DNA from: Achromobacter veterisilvae
GTDB lineage: Bacteria; Pseudomonadota; Gammaproteobacteria; Burkholderiales; Burkholderiaceae_B
DNA: 64,000 nucleotides
NCBI RefSeq assembly: GCF_900496975.1
Contig: NZ_UFQC01000025.1
Location: 1-64,000 of the forward strand
Direction of reading: 5' to 3'
Below, in pieces: positions 42,147-52,040 of this stretch. Made by a program: the position numbers and the translations under genes. A model generated the notes under the pieces. That model was not told where the DNA came from. It saw only the letters and a list, made by a program, of their open reading frames with translations, and did not search any database. Every line of letters starts with the position of its first letter. Within the stretch, counting starts at the first letter, position 1.

Positions 42147-42784
42147 GGCAGGACTCCCATGAGATAGACAAAAGTGAACACGCCCACCCAGATCAGGTCC
42201 AGGAAGTGCCAGAACATCGACAGGCACATCAGGCGGCGGCGGTTTTCCGGGATCAGGCCATGCATCTGCACCTGGATCATCATCGTCACCAGCCAGACGA
42301 TGCCGAAGGTGACGTGCAGCCCGTGCGTGCCCACCAGCGTGAAGAAGGACGACAGGAAGGCGCTGCGCTGCGGGCCCGCGCCCTGGTGGATCAGGTGCGC
42401 GAATTCGTAGAGTTCCAGCGACAGGAAGCCCAGGCCGAGGATGCCGGTCACGGCCAGCCAGAGCTGCGTGGCGCCGATGCGGTTGCGCCGCATCTCCAGC
42501 ATGGCGAAGCCGTAGGTGATGGACGACAGCAGCAGCAGCGCGGTGTTCACCGCCACCAGCGGCAGGTCGAACAGGTCGGCGCCCGAGGGGCCCGCCGCAT
42601 AGTTGCGGCCCAGCACGCCGTAGGTGGCGAACAGGCAGGCGAAGATGAGGCAGTCGCTCATCAGGTAGACCCAGAAGCCCAGCAGCGTGCCGTTCTTGGG
42701 GTGGTGTTCGCCCGGGACGTAGAACACGGGCTCCGGGGGCGGCGTGGCGCCGCCGGGCAGGGTGGGGGCGAGGGTATCAGACAT
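42143..42784 (-). CDS. cyoC: Cytochrome bo3 quinol oxidase subunit III
   Basis: A 213-residue subunit III with five transmembrane helices and signatures [40 protein letters not shown] and [16 protein letters not shown]. It packs against subunit I. The start overlaps the cyoB end by eight bases. Confidence 0.95.
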   Translation of the reverse strand: MSDTLAPTLPGGATPPPEPVFYVPGEHHPKNGTLLGFWVYLMSDCLIFACLFATYGVLGRNYAAGPSGADLFDLPLVAVNTALLLLSSITYGFAMLEMRRNRIGATQLWLAVTGILGLGFLSLELYEFAHLIHQGAGPQRSAFLSSFFTLVGTHGLHVTFGIVWLVTMMIQVQMHGLIPENRRRLMCLSMFWHFLDLIWVGVFTFVYLMGVLP

Positions 42785-44783
42785 TGCTTTTCGCCAACAA
42801 TTGAGTGCGCGCATCCTCGGTGCGCACGACCTCGTCGGCCGGCACGTAGTAGTCGCGCTTGTAGTTGAAGGTATGAACGATGGATACCAGGATCAGCGCC
42901 GCGAACGACAGCACGGTCAGCGGCCACATATGCCAGATCAGCGCAAAGCCCATCACCACGCTGATGCCCGCCAGCACGATGCCGGCCCACGTGTTCCTGG
43001 GCATGTGGATGGGGATGAAGCCCTGCCGCGGCCGGTCGTAGCCATGCTGTTTCATCTGCCACCAGGCGTCCAGGTCGTGCACGCGCGGCGTGAAGGCGAA
43101 GTTGTAGTTGGGCGGCGGCGACGACGTGGACCACTCCAGCGTGCGGCCGTCCCAGGGGTCGCCGGTTTCGTCGCGCAACGATTCGCGGCGGCGGTAGCTC
43201 ACCACGAGCTGGATGAGGAAGCAGGCGATGCCGCAGGCGATCAGCAGCGCGCCGAAGGCCGCCACCTGGAACCAGATCTGCAAGGACATGTCCTCGAAGT
43301 GATTGACGCGGCGGGTCACGCCCATCAGCCCCAGCACGTACAGCGGCATGAAGGCGACGTAGAAGCCCACCAGCCAGAACCAGAACGAGCACTTGCCCCA
43401 GAACGGATCGAGCTTGTAGCCGAAGGCCTTGGGGAACCAGTACGTTATGCCGGCCATCAGGCCGAACAGCACGCCGCCGATGATCACGTTGTGGAAGTGC
43501 GCGATCAGGAACAGGCTGTTGTGCAGGGCGAAGTCGGCGGGCGGCACGGCTAGCAGCACGCCCGTCATGCCGCCGATCACGAAAGTCACCATGAAGCCCA
43601 CCGTCCACAGCATGGGGACTTCGAAGCGGATGCGGCCGCGGTACATGGTGAACAGCCAGTTGAAGATCTTGGCGCCCGTCGGGATCGAGATGATCATGGT
43701 GGTGATCCCGAAGAACGAGTTCACGCTGGCCCCGGACCCCATGGTGAAGAAGTGGTGCAGCCAGACCAGGTAGGACAGCACCGTGATCACGACGGTGGCG
43801 TACACCATGGAGGCGTAGCCGAACAGGCGCTTGCGGCAGAAAGTGGATACCACCTCGGAGAAAATGCCGAACGCCGGCAGGATCAGGATGTAGACCTCGG
43901 GGTGGCCCCAGATCCAGATCAGGTTCACGTACATCATGGCGTTGCCGCCGAAGTCCGCGGTGAAGAAGTTGGTGCCCACGTAGCGGTCCATCGACAGCAG
44001 GGCCAGCACCGCGGTCAGCACGGGGAAGGCCGCCACGATCAGCACGTTGGTGCACAGCGCGGTCCAGGTGAAGATGGGCATGCGCATCATGGTCATGCCG
44101 GGCGCGCGCATCTTGACGATGGTGACCAGCAGGTTGACGCCGGACAGCAGTGTGCCCACCCCCGCTATCTGCAAGGCCCATATGTAGTAATCGACGCCCA
44201 CGTCAGGGCTCTGCATGATCCCCGATAAAGGCGGATACGCCAGCCAGCCGGTGCGCGCGAATTCGCCCACGAAGAGCGACATCATGACCAGTATCACGCC
44301 GCCGGTGGTCATCCAGAAGCTGAAGTTGTTCAGGAACGGGAAGGCCACGTCGCGCGCGCCGATCTGCAAGGGCACGATGTAGTTCATCAGGCCCGTGACC
44401 AGCGGCATGGCCACGAAGAAGATCATGATCACGCCGTGCGCGGTGAAGATCTGGTCATAGTGGTGCGGCGGCAGGTAGCCCGCCGAATCGCCGAACGCCA
44501 CGGCCTGCTGCAGGCGCATCATGATGGCGTCGGCGAAGCCGCGCAGCAGCATCACGATGCCCAGGACGACGTACATGATGCCGATCTTCTTGTGGTCGAT
44601 GCTGGTGAACCATTCGTGCCACAAGTAGCCCCACTTGCGGTAGTACGTGATCGCGCCCAGCACCGCGATGCCGCCGACCGCCACCATGATGAAGGTGATG
44701 AGAAGGATCGGTTCGTGGAACGGGATGGCGTCCCACGTCAGTCGACCGAAGATCAGCTTGGTGAGGTCTGGTTGATCAGGCAT
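42777..44783 (-). CDS. cyoB: Cytochrome bo3 quinol oxidase subunit I
   Basis: A 668-residue heme-copper oxidase subunit I with about 15 transmembrane helices; it carries low-spin heme, high-spin heme and CuB. The CuB site is seen in [20 protein letters not shown], with E296 at the position of E. coli E286 and the cross-linked histidine-tyrosine pair; WLHHFFTMG gives the other CuB histidines, and [19 protein letters not shown] segments give the heme histidines. It reduces oxygen and pumps protons using quinol delivered through CyoA. It follows cyoA after 71 bases. Confidence 0.97.
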   Translation of the reverse strand: MPDQPDLTKLIFGRLTWDAIPFHEPILLITFIMVAVGGIAVLGAITYYRKWGYLWHEWFTSIDHKKIGIMYVVLGIVMLLRGFADAIMMRLQQAVAFGDSAGYLPPHHYDQIFTAHGVIMIFFVAMPLVTGLMNYIVPLQIGARDVAFPFLNNFSFWMTTGGVILVMMSLFVGEFARTGWLAYPPLSGIMQSPDVGVDYYIWALQIAGVGTLLSGVNLLVTIVKMRAPGMTMMRMPIFTWTALCTNVLIVAAFPVLTAVLALLSMDRYVGTNFFTADFGGNAMMYVNLIWIWGHPEVYILILPAFGIFSEVVSTFCRKRLFGYASMVYATVVITVLSYLVWLHHFFTMGSGASVNSFFGITTMIISIPTGAKIFNWLFTMYRGRIRFEVPMLWTVGFMVTFVIGGMTGVLLAVPPADFALHNSLFLIAHFHNVIIGGVLFGLMAGITYWFPKAFGYKLDPFWGKCSFWFWLVGFYVAFMPLYVLGLMGVTRRVNHFEDMSLQIWFQVAAFGALLIACGIACFLIQLVVSYRRRESLRDETGDPWDGRTLEWSTSSPPPNYNFAFTPRVHDLDAWWQMKQHGYDRPRQGFIPIHMPRNTWAGIVLAGISVVMGFALIWHMWPLTVLSFAALILVSIVHTFNYKRDYYVPADEVVRTEDARTQLLAKSNV

Positions 44784-44854
44784 CTCGGTTCCACCATAAA
44801 GACCAGGATTTCATGAAGTCCGCGCCGCATCCGGAGCGCCGCCCGCGCGGCCCG

Positions 44855-45904
44855 CTACAGCACCAGCCCCTGCGTGGCCGTGCACATCGCGCCCACGTAC
44901 TTGCGCGGCGGCGTGCCGGTCAGCCCCAGGCGCTGCCGCGTCTCCGGGTCCAGGGTCGTGACGTTGAGCGCGCCGGGAATGCCCATGCCGCCTTGCGCGT
45001 CGATGGCCATCGCATCGCGCATGCACATCCGGTTGGGCTCCACGCAGCGGTTCACGATCGCCTCGAACAGGCCTGGCGCGACGGAGGCGTAGCGCTGGAC
45101 GGGATTGCGTTCGCTGGGCTGCTCCAGCTTCAGATAGGTGTCGCGGCTGAGCGCGGCGCCGGACGCGCGCGCATCGGCCACCCATTTGTCGAAGCCCTGC
45201 TGGTCGACGCCATGGAACTTGAAGCGCATGCCGGAGAAGCCCGAACCGCTGTAGTTGGCGGACAGGCCTTCGTATTCGCCGGGATGGTTGATGACGGCGT
45301 GCAGCGTGGTCTGCATGCCGGGCATGGCGTAGATCTGCCCGGCCAGCGCGGGGATGAAGAAGGAATTCATCACCGTCGACGAGGTGATCTTGAACTGGAT
45401 CGGACGGTCGACGGGGGCCGCCATTTCGTTCACGGTCGCGATGCCCTGCTCGGGATAGACGAACAGCCATTTCCAGTCCAGCGCCACGACCTCCACCACC
45501 AGCGGCTTGGCGTCGGGCGGCACTTCGCGGCCCTCGGACAGGCGCGCCAGCGGGCGGTAGGGATCGAGCTGGTGCGTGCTCACCCAGGTCAGGGCGCCGA
45601 GCGCGATGATGATCAGGAGCGGCGCGGCCCAGATCAGAAGCTCCAGCACGGTGGAGTGGTTCCATTCCGGGTCGTAGCGGGCGGCCTTGTTGCTGGCGCG
45701 GTAGCGCCACGCGAACAGCAGGGTGAGGATGATGACCGGGACGATGATGAGCAGCATCAAGCCGGTAGAGATGAGGATCAGGTTTCGCTGCTGCACGGCC
45801 ACGTCGCCCGAGGGCGAGAGCAGGACCGCATTGCATCCGGCGAGCAATGGCAGAGCGGTAACCAGGACCAATCCGCGGAGCCTTGGGAAGGACGGCATGA
45901 CCAT
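44855..45904 (-). CDS. cyoA: Cytochrome bo3 quinol oxidase subunit II
   Basis: A ~349-residue lipoprotein subunit II: lipobox LPLLAGCNAVLL, two transmembrane helices (about residues 40-62 and 85-105) and a periplasmic cupredoxin domain (DWKWLFVYPEQGIATVNEMA, TSSTVMNSFFIPALAGQIYA) without the CuA cysteines, as expected for a quinol rather than cytochrome c oxidase. I used ATG 45904; ATG 45898 is also possible. It is the first gene of cyoABCD-SURF1, divergent from an MFS carrier across 217 bases. Confidence 0.95.
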   Translation of the reverse strand: MVMPSFPRLRGLVLVTALPLLAGCNAVLLSPSGDVAVQQRNLILISTGLMLLIIVPVIILTLLFAWRYRASNKAARYDPEWNHSTVLELLIWAAPLLIIIALGALTWVSTHQLDPYRPLARLSEGREVPPDAKPLVVEVVALDWKWLFVYPEQGIATVNEMAAPVDRPIQFKITSSTVMNSFFIPALAGQIYAMPGMQTTLHAVINHPGEYEGLSANYSGSGFSGMRFKFHGVDQQGFDKWVADARASGAALSRDTYLKLEQPSERNPVQRYASVAPGLFEAIVNRCVEPNRMCMRDAMAIDAQGGMGIPGALNVTTLDPETRQRLGLTGTPPRKYVGAMCTATQGLVL

Positions 45905-46121
45905 ACCCCGAAACGTAACCGTGGGAAGTAAACGCAACACTACGCTGGAAGCCGCGAAAAATCTAGGGTAAAAAGAACAAAAGTGTGCGGGGCAAGGCAT
46001 GCGGGCCGGGGCTGCATCCCAGGAATGGGGCGGCTTTGCGCAAGACGCGCTTCCCGCATGCAGGTGCGTTGCAGGATCGTAGACAAGGCGTATTTCGAAC
46101 CTCCTTTCAGCGAGCAATCAC

Positions 46122-47456
46122 ATGGCGACCACCACGCAATACCCGGGCCACGCTCCTTCGATTCCGCAGCCGCTCCCGACGGGCGGCGGAGGCAGCCACG
46201 CCAAGGTGGCGCCGGGCGAAATCGCGGTGGGCGTGGTGGTGGGACGGGCCTCCGAATACTTCGATTTCTTCGTCTTCGGCATCGCCTGCGTGCTGGTTTT
46301 CCCGCAAGTCTTCTTCCCTTTCGAAGCGCCGCTCGAAGGCACGCTCTGGTCCTTCGTCATCTTCTCTTTCGCCTTCATCATGCGGCCCATCGGCACCGCG
46401 CTGTCGATGGCCGCGCAACGGCGCTGGGGGCGCGCGACCAAGCTGACCATCGCCTTGTTCCTGCTGGGCACGGCCACGGTGGGCATGGCGTTCCTGCCCA
46501 GCTACAACGCCATCGGCGCGCACGCCATCGTCCTGCTGGCGGCGTTCCGCTGCCTGCAGGGGCTGGCGCTGGGCGGATCCTGGGACGGCCTGCCGTCGCT
46601 GCTGGCGCTGAACGCGCCGCCCAACCGCCGCGGCTGGTACTCCATGCTGGGCCAGTTGGGCGCGCCCGTGGGCTTCATGGTGGCCAGCGCGCTGTTCCTG
46701 TTCCTGCACGTGACGCTGACCCAGGCCGACTTCCTGGAATGGGGCTGGCGCTATCCGTTCTTCGTGGCGTTCGCCATCAACGTGGTGGCGCTGTTCGCGC
46801 GGCTGCGCCTGGTCGTCACCGAGGAATACACGCAACTGCTTGAAGAAGGCGAACTCGAACCCATCGGCATCGCGCAGATGGTGCGCGAGCAGGGCTACAA
46901 CCTGTTCATCGGCGCGTTCGCGGCGCTGGCCAGCTATGCCTTGTTCCACCTGGTCACCGTGTTCCCGCTGTCATGGATCGCCGTCAGCGCCACGCAGCAG
47001 ATTCCCGACGTGCTGGTGGTGCAGATCATCGGCGCGGGGCTGGGCATCCTGGGCACCATCGCTTCGGGATGGCTGGCCGACCGCATCGGCCGGCGCACCA
47101 CGCTGGGACTGCTGGCGGCGCTGATCGCGATATTCGCGCTGTTCGCGCCCTGGCTGCTGGGCGGCGGGCCGAAGGCGCAGGACGCGTTCATCCTGGTGGG
47201 GTTCGTGCTGCTGGGGCTGTCCTACGGCCAGGCCTCGGGCACCGTCACCGCCAATTTCACCCGCCGCTTCCGCTACACCGGCGCGGCGCTGACCTCCGAC
47301 ATGGCATGGCTGATCGGCGCGGCGTTCGCGCCGCTGGTGGCCCTTGGCCTGTCCGCCCGTTTCGGGCTGGTCGCGGTCAGCGTCTACCTGTTGTCCGGCG
47401 CGGCCTGCACGCTGATCGCGCTGCGGATCAACAAGGCCCTGGAAACGCGGGACTGA
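46122..47456 (+). CDS. MFS transporter, metabolite:proton symporter type
   Basis: A 444-residue, 12-helix major facilitator of the MHS (metabolite:H+ symporter) type: VGRASEYFDFFVFGIACVLV near residue 40 and RCLQGLALGGSWDGLPSLLA near 150 are typical of organic-acid and betaine carriers. The loop 8-9 motif GWLADRIGRRTTLGLLAALI is present. Substrate unknown. It is divergent from cyoA; this adjacency recurs in relatives as far as I recall, but I cannot check it here. Confidence 0.88.
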   Translation: MATTTQYPGHAPSIPQPLPTGGGGSHAKVAPGEIAVGVVVGRASEYFDFFVFGIACVLVFPQVFFPFEAPLEGTLWSFVIFSFAFIMRPIGTALSMAAQRRWGRATKLTIALFLLGTATVGMAFLPSYNAIGAHAIVLLAAFRCLQGLALGGSWDGLPSLLALNAPPNRRGWYSMLGQLGAPVGFMVASALFLFLHVTLTQADFLEWGWRYPFFVAFAINVVALFARLRLVVTEEYTQLLEEGELEPIGIAQMVREQGYNLFIGAFAALASYALFHLVTVFPLSWIAVSATQQIPDVLVVQIIGAGLGILGTIASGWLADRIGRRTTLGLLAALIAIFALFAPWLLGGGPKAQDAFILVGFVLLGLSYGQASGTVTANFTRRFRYTGAALTSDMAWLIGAAFAPLVALGLSARFGLVAVSVYLLSGAACTLIALRINKALETRD

Positions 47457-47497
47457 AAAAAAGACGGGCCGCGCGGCCTTGCGGCTGCGCGGCCCGT
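47456..47497 (-). terminator. Rho-independent terminator of amino-acid binding protein gene
   Basis: A perfect 11-base stem (ACGGGCCGCGC with GCGCGGCCCGT, 47464-47474 and 47487-47497) is followed on the minus strand by TTTTTTT. It may also slow plus-strand transcription from the MFS gene. Confidence 0.8.
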
Positions 47498-47525
47498 TCC
47501 GCGGACCTTTTCGGGCAAGGCGCGG

Positions 47526-48542
47526 CTAACGCACGGGCCAGCCGTACATCAGGCCGCCGTCGCGCCATTGCGCGTTCAACGCGCGCGGCAGTTTCATCGG
47601 GCTGTCCATGCCCAGATTGCGCTCATAGCTTTCGCCGTAGTTGCCCACCTGCTTGACGATGTTGTAGGCCCACCGATCGTCCACGCCCATGTTGCGGCCC
47701 ATGCCGGGCGTGACGCCCAGGATGCGCTGCACGTTCGGATTGTTGGTCTTCAACTGCGCGTCGACGTTCGAGGAAGAGATGCCGAATTCTTCGGCCTCCA
47801 GCATGGCGTAGAACGACCACCGCACGACGTTGATCCAGTTGTCGTCGCCCTGGCGCACCATGGGGCCGAGCGGGCTTTTGGAAATGTTCTCCTGAAGGAT
47901 CTCGTAGCTGTCGGGGTCTTCCAGCGTCATGCGCGTGGCGGCCAGTTGCGACTTGTCGGAGGTGAAGGCGTCGCAGCGCCCGGCCGCGAACGCCCGCACG
48001 ATTTCATCGTACTTTTCGATGACGACGGGCTTGAAGCGCAGCGAGCGGGAGCGGAACCAGTCGGCCAGGTCGAGCTCGGTCACCGTGCCCGGCTGCACGC
48101 AGATCGTGGCGCCGTCCAGTTCCTTCAGCGCCTTGATCCCCAGCTTGCGCGACACCATCACCCCTTGGCTGTCGTAATAGTTGACCGCCACGCTCAGCAG
48201 GCCCAGCGTGGTGTCGCGGGCCATCGTGGGCGTGACGTTGCGCGTCAGCACGTCGACTTCGCCGGATTGCAGCGCGGTGAAGCGCGCCTGCGTCGTCAGC
48301 GGCGTCAGCCGGTACTTCGCCGCATCGTTGAACACCGCGGCCGCGATCGCGCGGCACATGTCCACGTCCAGCCCGTGCCAGGCGCCCTTGCCGTCCGGCG
48401 CGGAAAACCCCTGGATGCCGGTCGATACGCCGCATCGCACGTATCCCCGTTTCTTGACCGCGTCGAGCGTGGGGCCGGCGATGGCATGGCTGGACACGGC
48501 GGCCAGCGCCAGGGCGCAGGCGGCCAGTTTGTATTGCGGCAT
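47526..48542 (-). CDS. General L-amino-acid ABC transporter binding protein (AapJ/BztA-like)
   Basis: A 338-residue periplasmic binding protein: signal peptide ending SSHAIA, then the general amino-acid signature VKKRGYVRCGVSTGIQGFSA, GLDVDMCRAIAAAVF and VTPTMARDTTLGL. The C-terminal LGVTPGMGRNMGVDDRWAYN also fits AapJ/BztA. No permease or ATPase gene is adjacent, so it relies on a transporter encoded elsewhere or is an orphan. It sits downstream of the DgdA-like gene's stop in the same direction but with its own gap of 53 bases. Confidence 0.92.
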   Translation of the reverse strand: MPQYKLAACALALAAVSSHAIAGPTLDAVKKRGYVRCGVSTGIQGFSAPDGKGAWHGLDVDMCRAIAAAVFNDAAKYRLTPLTTQARFTALQSGEVDVLTRNVTPTMARDTTLGLLSVAVNYYDSQGVMVSRKLGIKALKELDGATICVQPGTVTELDLADWFRSRSLRFKPVVIEKYDEIVRAFAAGRCDAFTSDKSQLAATRMTLEDPDSYEILQENISKSPLGPMVRQGDDNWINVVRWSFYAMLEAEEFGISSSNVDAQLKTNNPNVQRILGVTPGMGRNMGVDDRWAYNIVKQVGNYGESYERNLGMDSPMKLPRALNAQWRDGGLMYGWPVR

Positions 48543-48595
48543 GTCGTTCTCCTGCCGGGGCGGGCCCGGCGCCGGATGGATCGGAAGGGAAGGTT

Positions 48596-49924
48596 TCAGG
48601 CGGCGCGCGCCGCCGGTTTCGCCACTTTTTCCAGGCTCTCGGTCAGGGCCTGGTCCAGGATCGCGATGGCTCGGTCGATTTCCGCGTTGCTCACCGTCAG
48701 CGGGGGCGCGATCCGCCAGACCGAGCCGCGTTCCGGACGGCGCCGGATGTTCATCGACAGGCCCAGTTCGAAGCAGCGCTGGGTGGTGAGGGCGCCAAGC
48801 TCATGGAAGGGCTGGCGCGTTTCGCGGTCCTGCACCAGTTCCACGCCCAGCAAGAGGCCCAGGCCGCGCACGTCGCCGATGGCTTCGTGGCGCTGCTGCA
48901 ATTCGAGCAGGCCGCGGCGCAGATAGTCGCCCTGCGTGCGGGCCCGTTCGATCAGTTGTTCGCGTTCGATGGTTTCGAGCACGGCCAGGCCCACCGTGGC
49001 CGGCAGCGGATCCGACACGTGGCTGGTGTAGAAGGTGAAGCCCTTTTCGTGCACGTCCTGTTCGATGGCGGGCGTGGTGATGGCGGCGGCCAGCGGCAGG
49101 CCGCCGCCCAGCGTCTTGGACACGCTCATGATGTCGGGCGTGACGCCAAAGTACTCCGACCCGCTGCGGTAGCCGATGCGGCCGAACGCGGTCTGCGCTT
49201 CGTCGAAGATCAACAGCATGCCGCGCGCGTCCGCCGCCCGCCGCAGCGCCTGCATATAGGACTTGGGCGGAACCAGCACGCCGCCCGCGCTGATGACGGG
49301 CTCGACGATGATGGCGGCCGGCCTGCCGGCCGAGGCCATGTCGAACATCTTCAGGCCGATGTCCAGGCAGGCCAGCGCCGATTGCTCCGCGTCCATGCCC
49401 GCGATGTAGGGGCGGTAGGCGTTGGGCTCCGGCATCACGAACACGCCGGCTGGCGGGACGCCATAGCCCTTGCGGTCGCTGGCGTAGGAAACCGAGCCGG
49501 CGCCGCTGGTCACGCCGTGCCAGGACCCGCCGATGGCCAGGATCTCGAATCCGCTCTTGTGCATCTTGGCCATGCGCAGGGCGATCTCGTTGCTCTCCGA
49601 CCCGGTGTTGACGAAGATCGATTTGGTGAGGCCGGCGGGCATCCAGTCGCGCGCCACCGTGGCCGCCAACTGGGCCACCGTTTCCGGGATCATGCCGCTG
49701 AAAAAGTGGAAGGCGGTTTCGCCCGCGCGGTGCACGGCCGCGACGATGGCGGGGTGGTTGTGGCCGATGGTGGCGCACATCTGCCCCGAGGTGAAGTCCA
49801 GGATCTCGCGCCCCGTGTCGTCGCGCACGATCGCGCCCTTGGCGGACGTGAACAGGTTGGGGAAAGTGTCGCCGCCGTAACGGACCAGGTATTCGCGGGC
49901 GGCGTCGCGCAGGGTTTTTTCCAT
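48596..49924 (-). CDS. Class III PLP enzyme, dialkylglycine decarboxylase-like
   Basis: A 442-residue PLP-dependent class III aminotransferase. The cofactor lysine is K270 in SVSKTLGGGLPL; FDEAQTAFGRIG supplies the conserved aspartate. Several stretches (FYTSHVSDPLPATVGLAVL, GDVRGLGLLLGVELVQDR, RIAPPLTVSNAEID) closely follow 2,2-dialkylglycine decarboxylase, which couples decarboxylation of 2-aminoisobutyrate-like amino acids to transamination of pyruvate. A simpler omega-aminotransferase role is the alternative. It is divergent from a LysR regulator. Confidence 0.85.
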   Translation of the reverse strand: MEKTLRDAAREYLVRYGGDTFPNLFTSAKGAIVRDDTGREILDFTSGQMCATIGHNHPAIVAAVHRAGETAFHFFSGMIPETVAQLAATVARDWMPAGLTKSIFVNTGSESNEIALRMAKMHKSGFEILAIGGSWHGVTSGAGSVSYASDRKGYGVPPAGVFVMPEPNAYRPYIAGMDAEQSALACLDIGLKMFDMASAGRPAAIIVEPVISAGGVLVPPKSYMQALRRAADARGMLLIFDEAQTAFGRIGYRSGSEYFGVTPDIMSVSKTLGGGLPLAAAITTPAIEQDVHEKGFTFYTSHVSDPLPATVGLAVLETIEREQLIERARTQGDYLRRGLLELQQRHEAIGDVRGLGLLLGVELVQDRETRQPFHELGALTTQRCFELGLSMNIRRRPERGSVWRIAPPLTVSNAEIDRAIAILDQALTESLEKVAKPAARAA

Positions 49925-49948
49925 GTTTACACTCCGTGGCAGGTGGGC

Positions 49949-50007
49949 TCCAATGCGGAACCGACGCAGGCAGTGTCCGGCAGGGCGCCGGCGCCGTCCA
50001 ATGCGAA
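49949..50007. promoter_or_regulatory. Direct repeats in LysR/aminotransferase divergent promoter
   Basis: TCCAATGCGGAA (49949-49960) and TCCAATGCGAA (49997-50007) recur 48 bases apart in the 142-base divergent region. They are candidate contact sites for the LysR regulator. Confidence 0.35.
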
Positions 50008-50066
50008 GTAAGCATGCGCGGCGATGCGCCGCGCGCATGGCCGATGCGCAATACGCAAGGAGCTTC

Positions 50067-50966
50067 ATGGATACCCGATGGCTGCAGGACTTCATCACGC
50101 TTTCGGAAGTACGCAATTTCACGCGCGCCGCGGAGGCGCGCAACTTGTCGCAGGCTGCGTTCAGCCGCCGCATCCAGAGCCTGGAGAACTGGGTGGGCGC
50201 GCGCCTGATCGACCGCTCGGCGTTCCCCACCCAGCTCACGGAGGCGGGCGAGCGTTTCCGCGATGCGGCGATAGAGCTGGTCAACCAGCTTGCCGAGGCG
50301 CGCGCCGGCATCGCGGGCGTGCCGGCCCAGAACCAGTTGCGGCTGGCGACTTCCTATGCGCTGGCGACCACGCACCTGCCGAAGTGGTGGCGCGCATGGA
50401 CCGAGGGCAAGCTGCTCAGTTGCAGCCTGCAGACGGGCAATGTGCACGACACCGTATCGGCCTTCACCTCGGGCGCGGCGGATTTCTTGATCTGCTTCCA
50501 CCAGGTCGCCCAGCCCCTGCCGCTGGACCTCGCCCGCTACGACTGCCTGACGCTGGGGACGGAGCTGATACGGCCGTACGCGGCGCGCGCCCTGATCGAG
50601 CGGACGGGGCTGGACCTGCCCGGCACGGCGGCCAGGCCCGTGCCGCTGCTGATGTATTCGGCCAATGTGTATTTCGCCCGCCTGATCGAGGCCGCGATAG
50701 AAGCGGCGGCGGAGCCGCTGCACGGCGTGCGGGTGTTCGAAGCCGAGATGTCGGACGTGCTGGGCGACATGGCCGCGCAGGAACTGGGCGTCGCCTGGCT
50801 GGCGGACAGCGCGCTGCAGCGCCTGGCGGCGGTGGACCTGGCGCCCCTGCCCAACCGCGGCTGGGACATCGAGGTGTCGATCCTGGCCTTCAAGGACCGG
50901 GCCGACCCGCGCGCCTCGGTGGAGGCGCTGTGGGAGCGGATGAAGGCGGCCGCTCAGCCGGCGTAG
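50067..50966 (+). CDS. LysR-family regulator
   Basis: A 299-residue LysR protein: winged helix at residues 1-60 (WLQDFITLSEVRNFTRAAEA, NLSQAAFSRRIQSLENWVGA) and a periplasmic-binding-fold effector domain at about 90-290. ATG 50067 has AAGGAG just upstream. Divergence from the dialkylglycine-decarboxylase-like gene makes that gene its likely target. Its 3' end overlaps the convergent deacetylase gene by 13 bases. Confidence 0.92.
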   Translation: MDTRWLQDFITLSEVRNFTRAAEARNLSQAAFSRRIQSLENWVGARLIDRSAFPTQLTEAGERFRDAAIELVNQLAEARAGIAGVPAQNQLRLATSYALATTHLPKWWRAWTEGKLLSCSLQTGNVHDTVSAFTSGAADFLICFHQVAQPLPLDLARYDCLTLGTELIRPYAARALIERTGLDLPGTAARPVPLLMYSANVYFARLIEAAIEAAAEPLHGVRVFEAEMSDVLGDMAAQELGVAWLADSALQRLAAVDLAPLPNRGWDIEVSILAFKDRADPRASVEALWERMKAAAQPA

Positions 50967-51997
50967 CCTTCCAGCACGTTCGCCACGTTGATGCCCACGT
51001 CGGCCACGGCGTAGCCGCCTTCCATGGTGAACACGGCCGGCAGGCCCAGGCCGGCCAGCAGGCGGCCGACGCGCAGGTAATCGGCGCTCTTGAGCTTGAA
51101 CCGGGAGATGGGGTCGCCTTCGTAGGTGTCCACGCCCAATGCGATCACGACCGCGTCGGCCTTGAAGGCGCGGACGGCGGCCAGGCCCTGTTCCAGCGCC
51201 CGCGTCCAGTCCTCGAAGCCGGTGCCTGCTGGCAGCGGCAGGTTCAGGTTGCGGTCCTCCCCCGCGCCCTGGCCGCGCTCGTCGGCGTAGCCCAGGTAGA
51301 ACGGATACTCGGTGGTGGGATCGCCATGCACCGATACGGTCAGCACGTCGCCGCGTTCGTAGAAGATGCTCTGCGTGCCGTTGCCGTGGTGATAGTCGAC
51401 GTCCACCACGGCGACGCGGGCGGCGCCGGCCTCGCGCAGGGCCTGGGCGGCCAGCGCGGCATTGTTCAGGAAACAGTAGCCGCCGAAAAAGTCGGGGCCG
51501 GCGTGGTGGCCGGGCGGACGCGTCAGCGCCATGGCGGCTCGTGGGCCGCCCGGGGCGGAGACCGCAAGCGCGGCGTCGATGGCGCAGGCGGCGCCGGCGA
51601 GCGCGGCTTCCCAGGTGCCGGCGGTCAGCGGGCAGCCGCTATCGAACGAGAACAGCCCGACGCGCGCCGCGAAATTGGTGGGTTCGATGTCGTGGCGAAA
51701 GCCGCGCACCGGCCAGATCGAAGGCAGCACGTCCAGCTCGGCGTTGGCCGGATCCAGCGCGATCCATTCCTGCCAGGCGCCGGCGAGGAAGTCGACGTAG
51801 CGCGGTGTGTGCACGCGCTTGAGCAAGGCCATGTCGGCCGCGGCCGGGGCGCGGAGTTCCCCGATGCCGCGCTGGCGCAGCGCCTCCAGCACGTATTCCA
51901 GGCGCGCCGGCGTTTCGTGGCAGGGCACCAGCTTGCCGCGGAACATTTCCTGCCGGCCGGCATGTTTCTCGTGGACGGGGTTGTGGAAAATCAGCAC
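50954..51997 (-). CDS. Histone-deacetylase-fold hydrolase, acetylpolyamine amidohydrolase-like
   Basis: A 347-residue zinc deacetylase of the HDAC superfamily. Catalytic histidines H164/H165 (RPPGHHAG), zinc ligands D201, H203 (DVDYHHGNGT) and D290 (GVDTYEGDP), and the transition-state tyrosine Y329 (EGGYA) are all present. The N-terminal IFHNPVHEKHAGRQEMFRGK and the FSFDSGCPLTAGTW loop match the acetylpolyamine amidohydrolase group, which deacetylates acetylputrescine and similar amines. The exact substrate is inference. Confidence 0.9.
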   Translation of the reverse strand: MLIFHNPVHEKHAGRQEMFRGKLVPCHETPARLEYVLEALRQRGIGELRAPAAADMALLKRVHTPRYVDFLAGAWQEWIALDPANAELDVLPSIWPVRGFRHDIEPTNFAARVGLFSFDSGCPLTAGTWEAALAGAACAIDAALAVSAPGGPRAAMALTRPPGHHAGPDFFGGYCFLNNAALAAQALREAGAARVAVVDVDYHHGNGTQSIFYERGDVLTVSVHGDPTTEYPFYLGYADERGQGAGEDRNLNLPLPAGTGFEDWTRALEQGLAAVRAFKADAVVIALGVDTYEGDPISRFKLKSADYLRVGRLLAGLGLPAVFTMEGGYAVADVGINVANVLEGYAG

Positions 51998-52040
51998 GGC
52001 GGACGGTCCTTGGGGATGGCGGTTGGGGGCGAGAGCGCAA

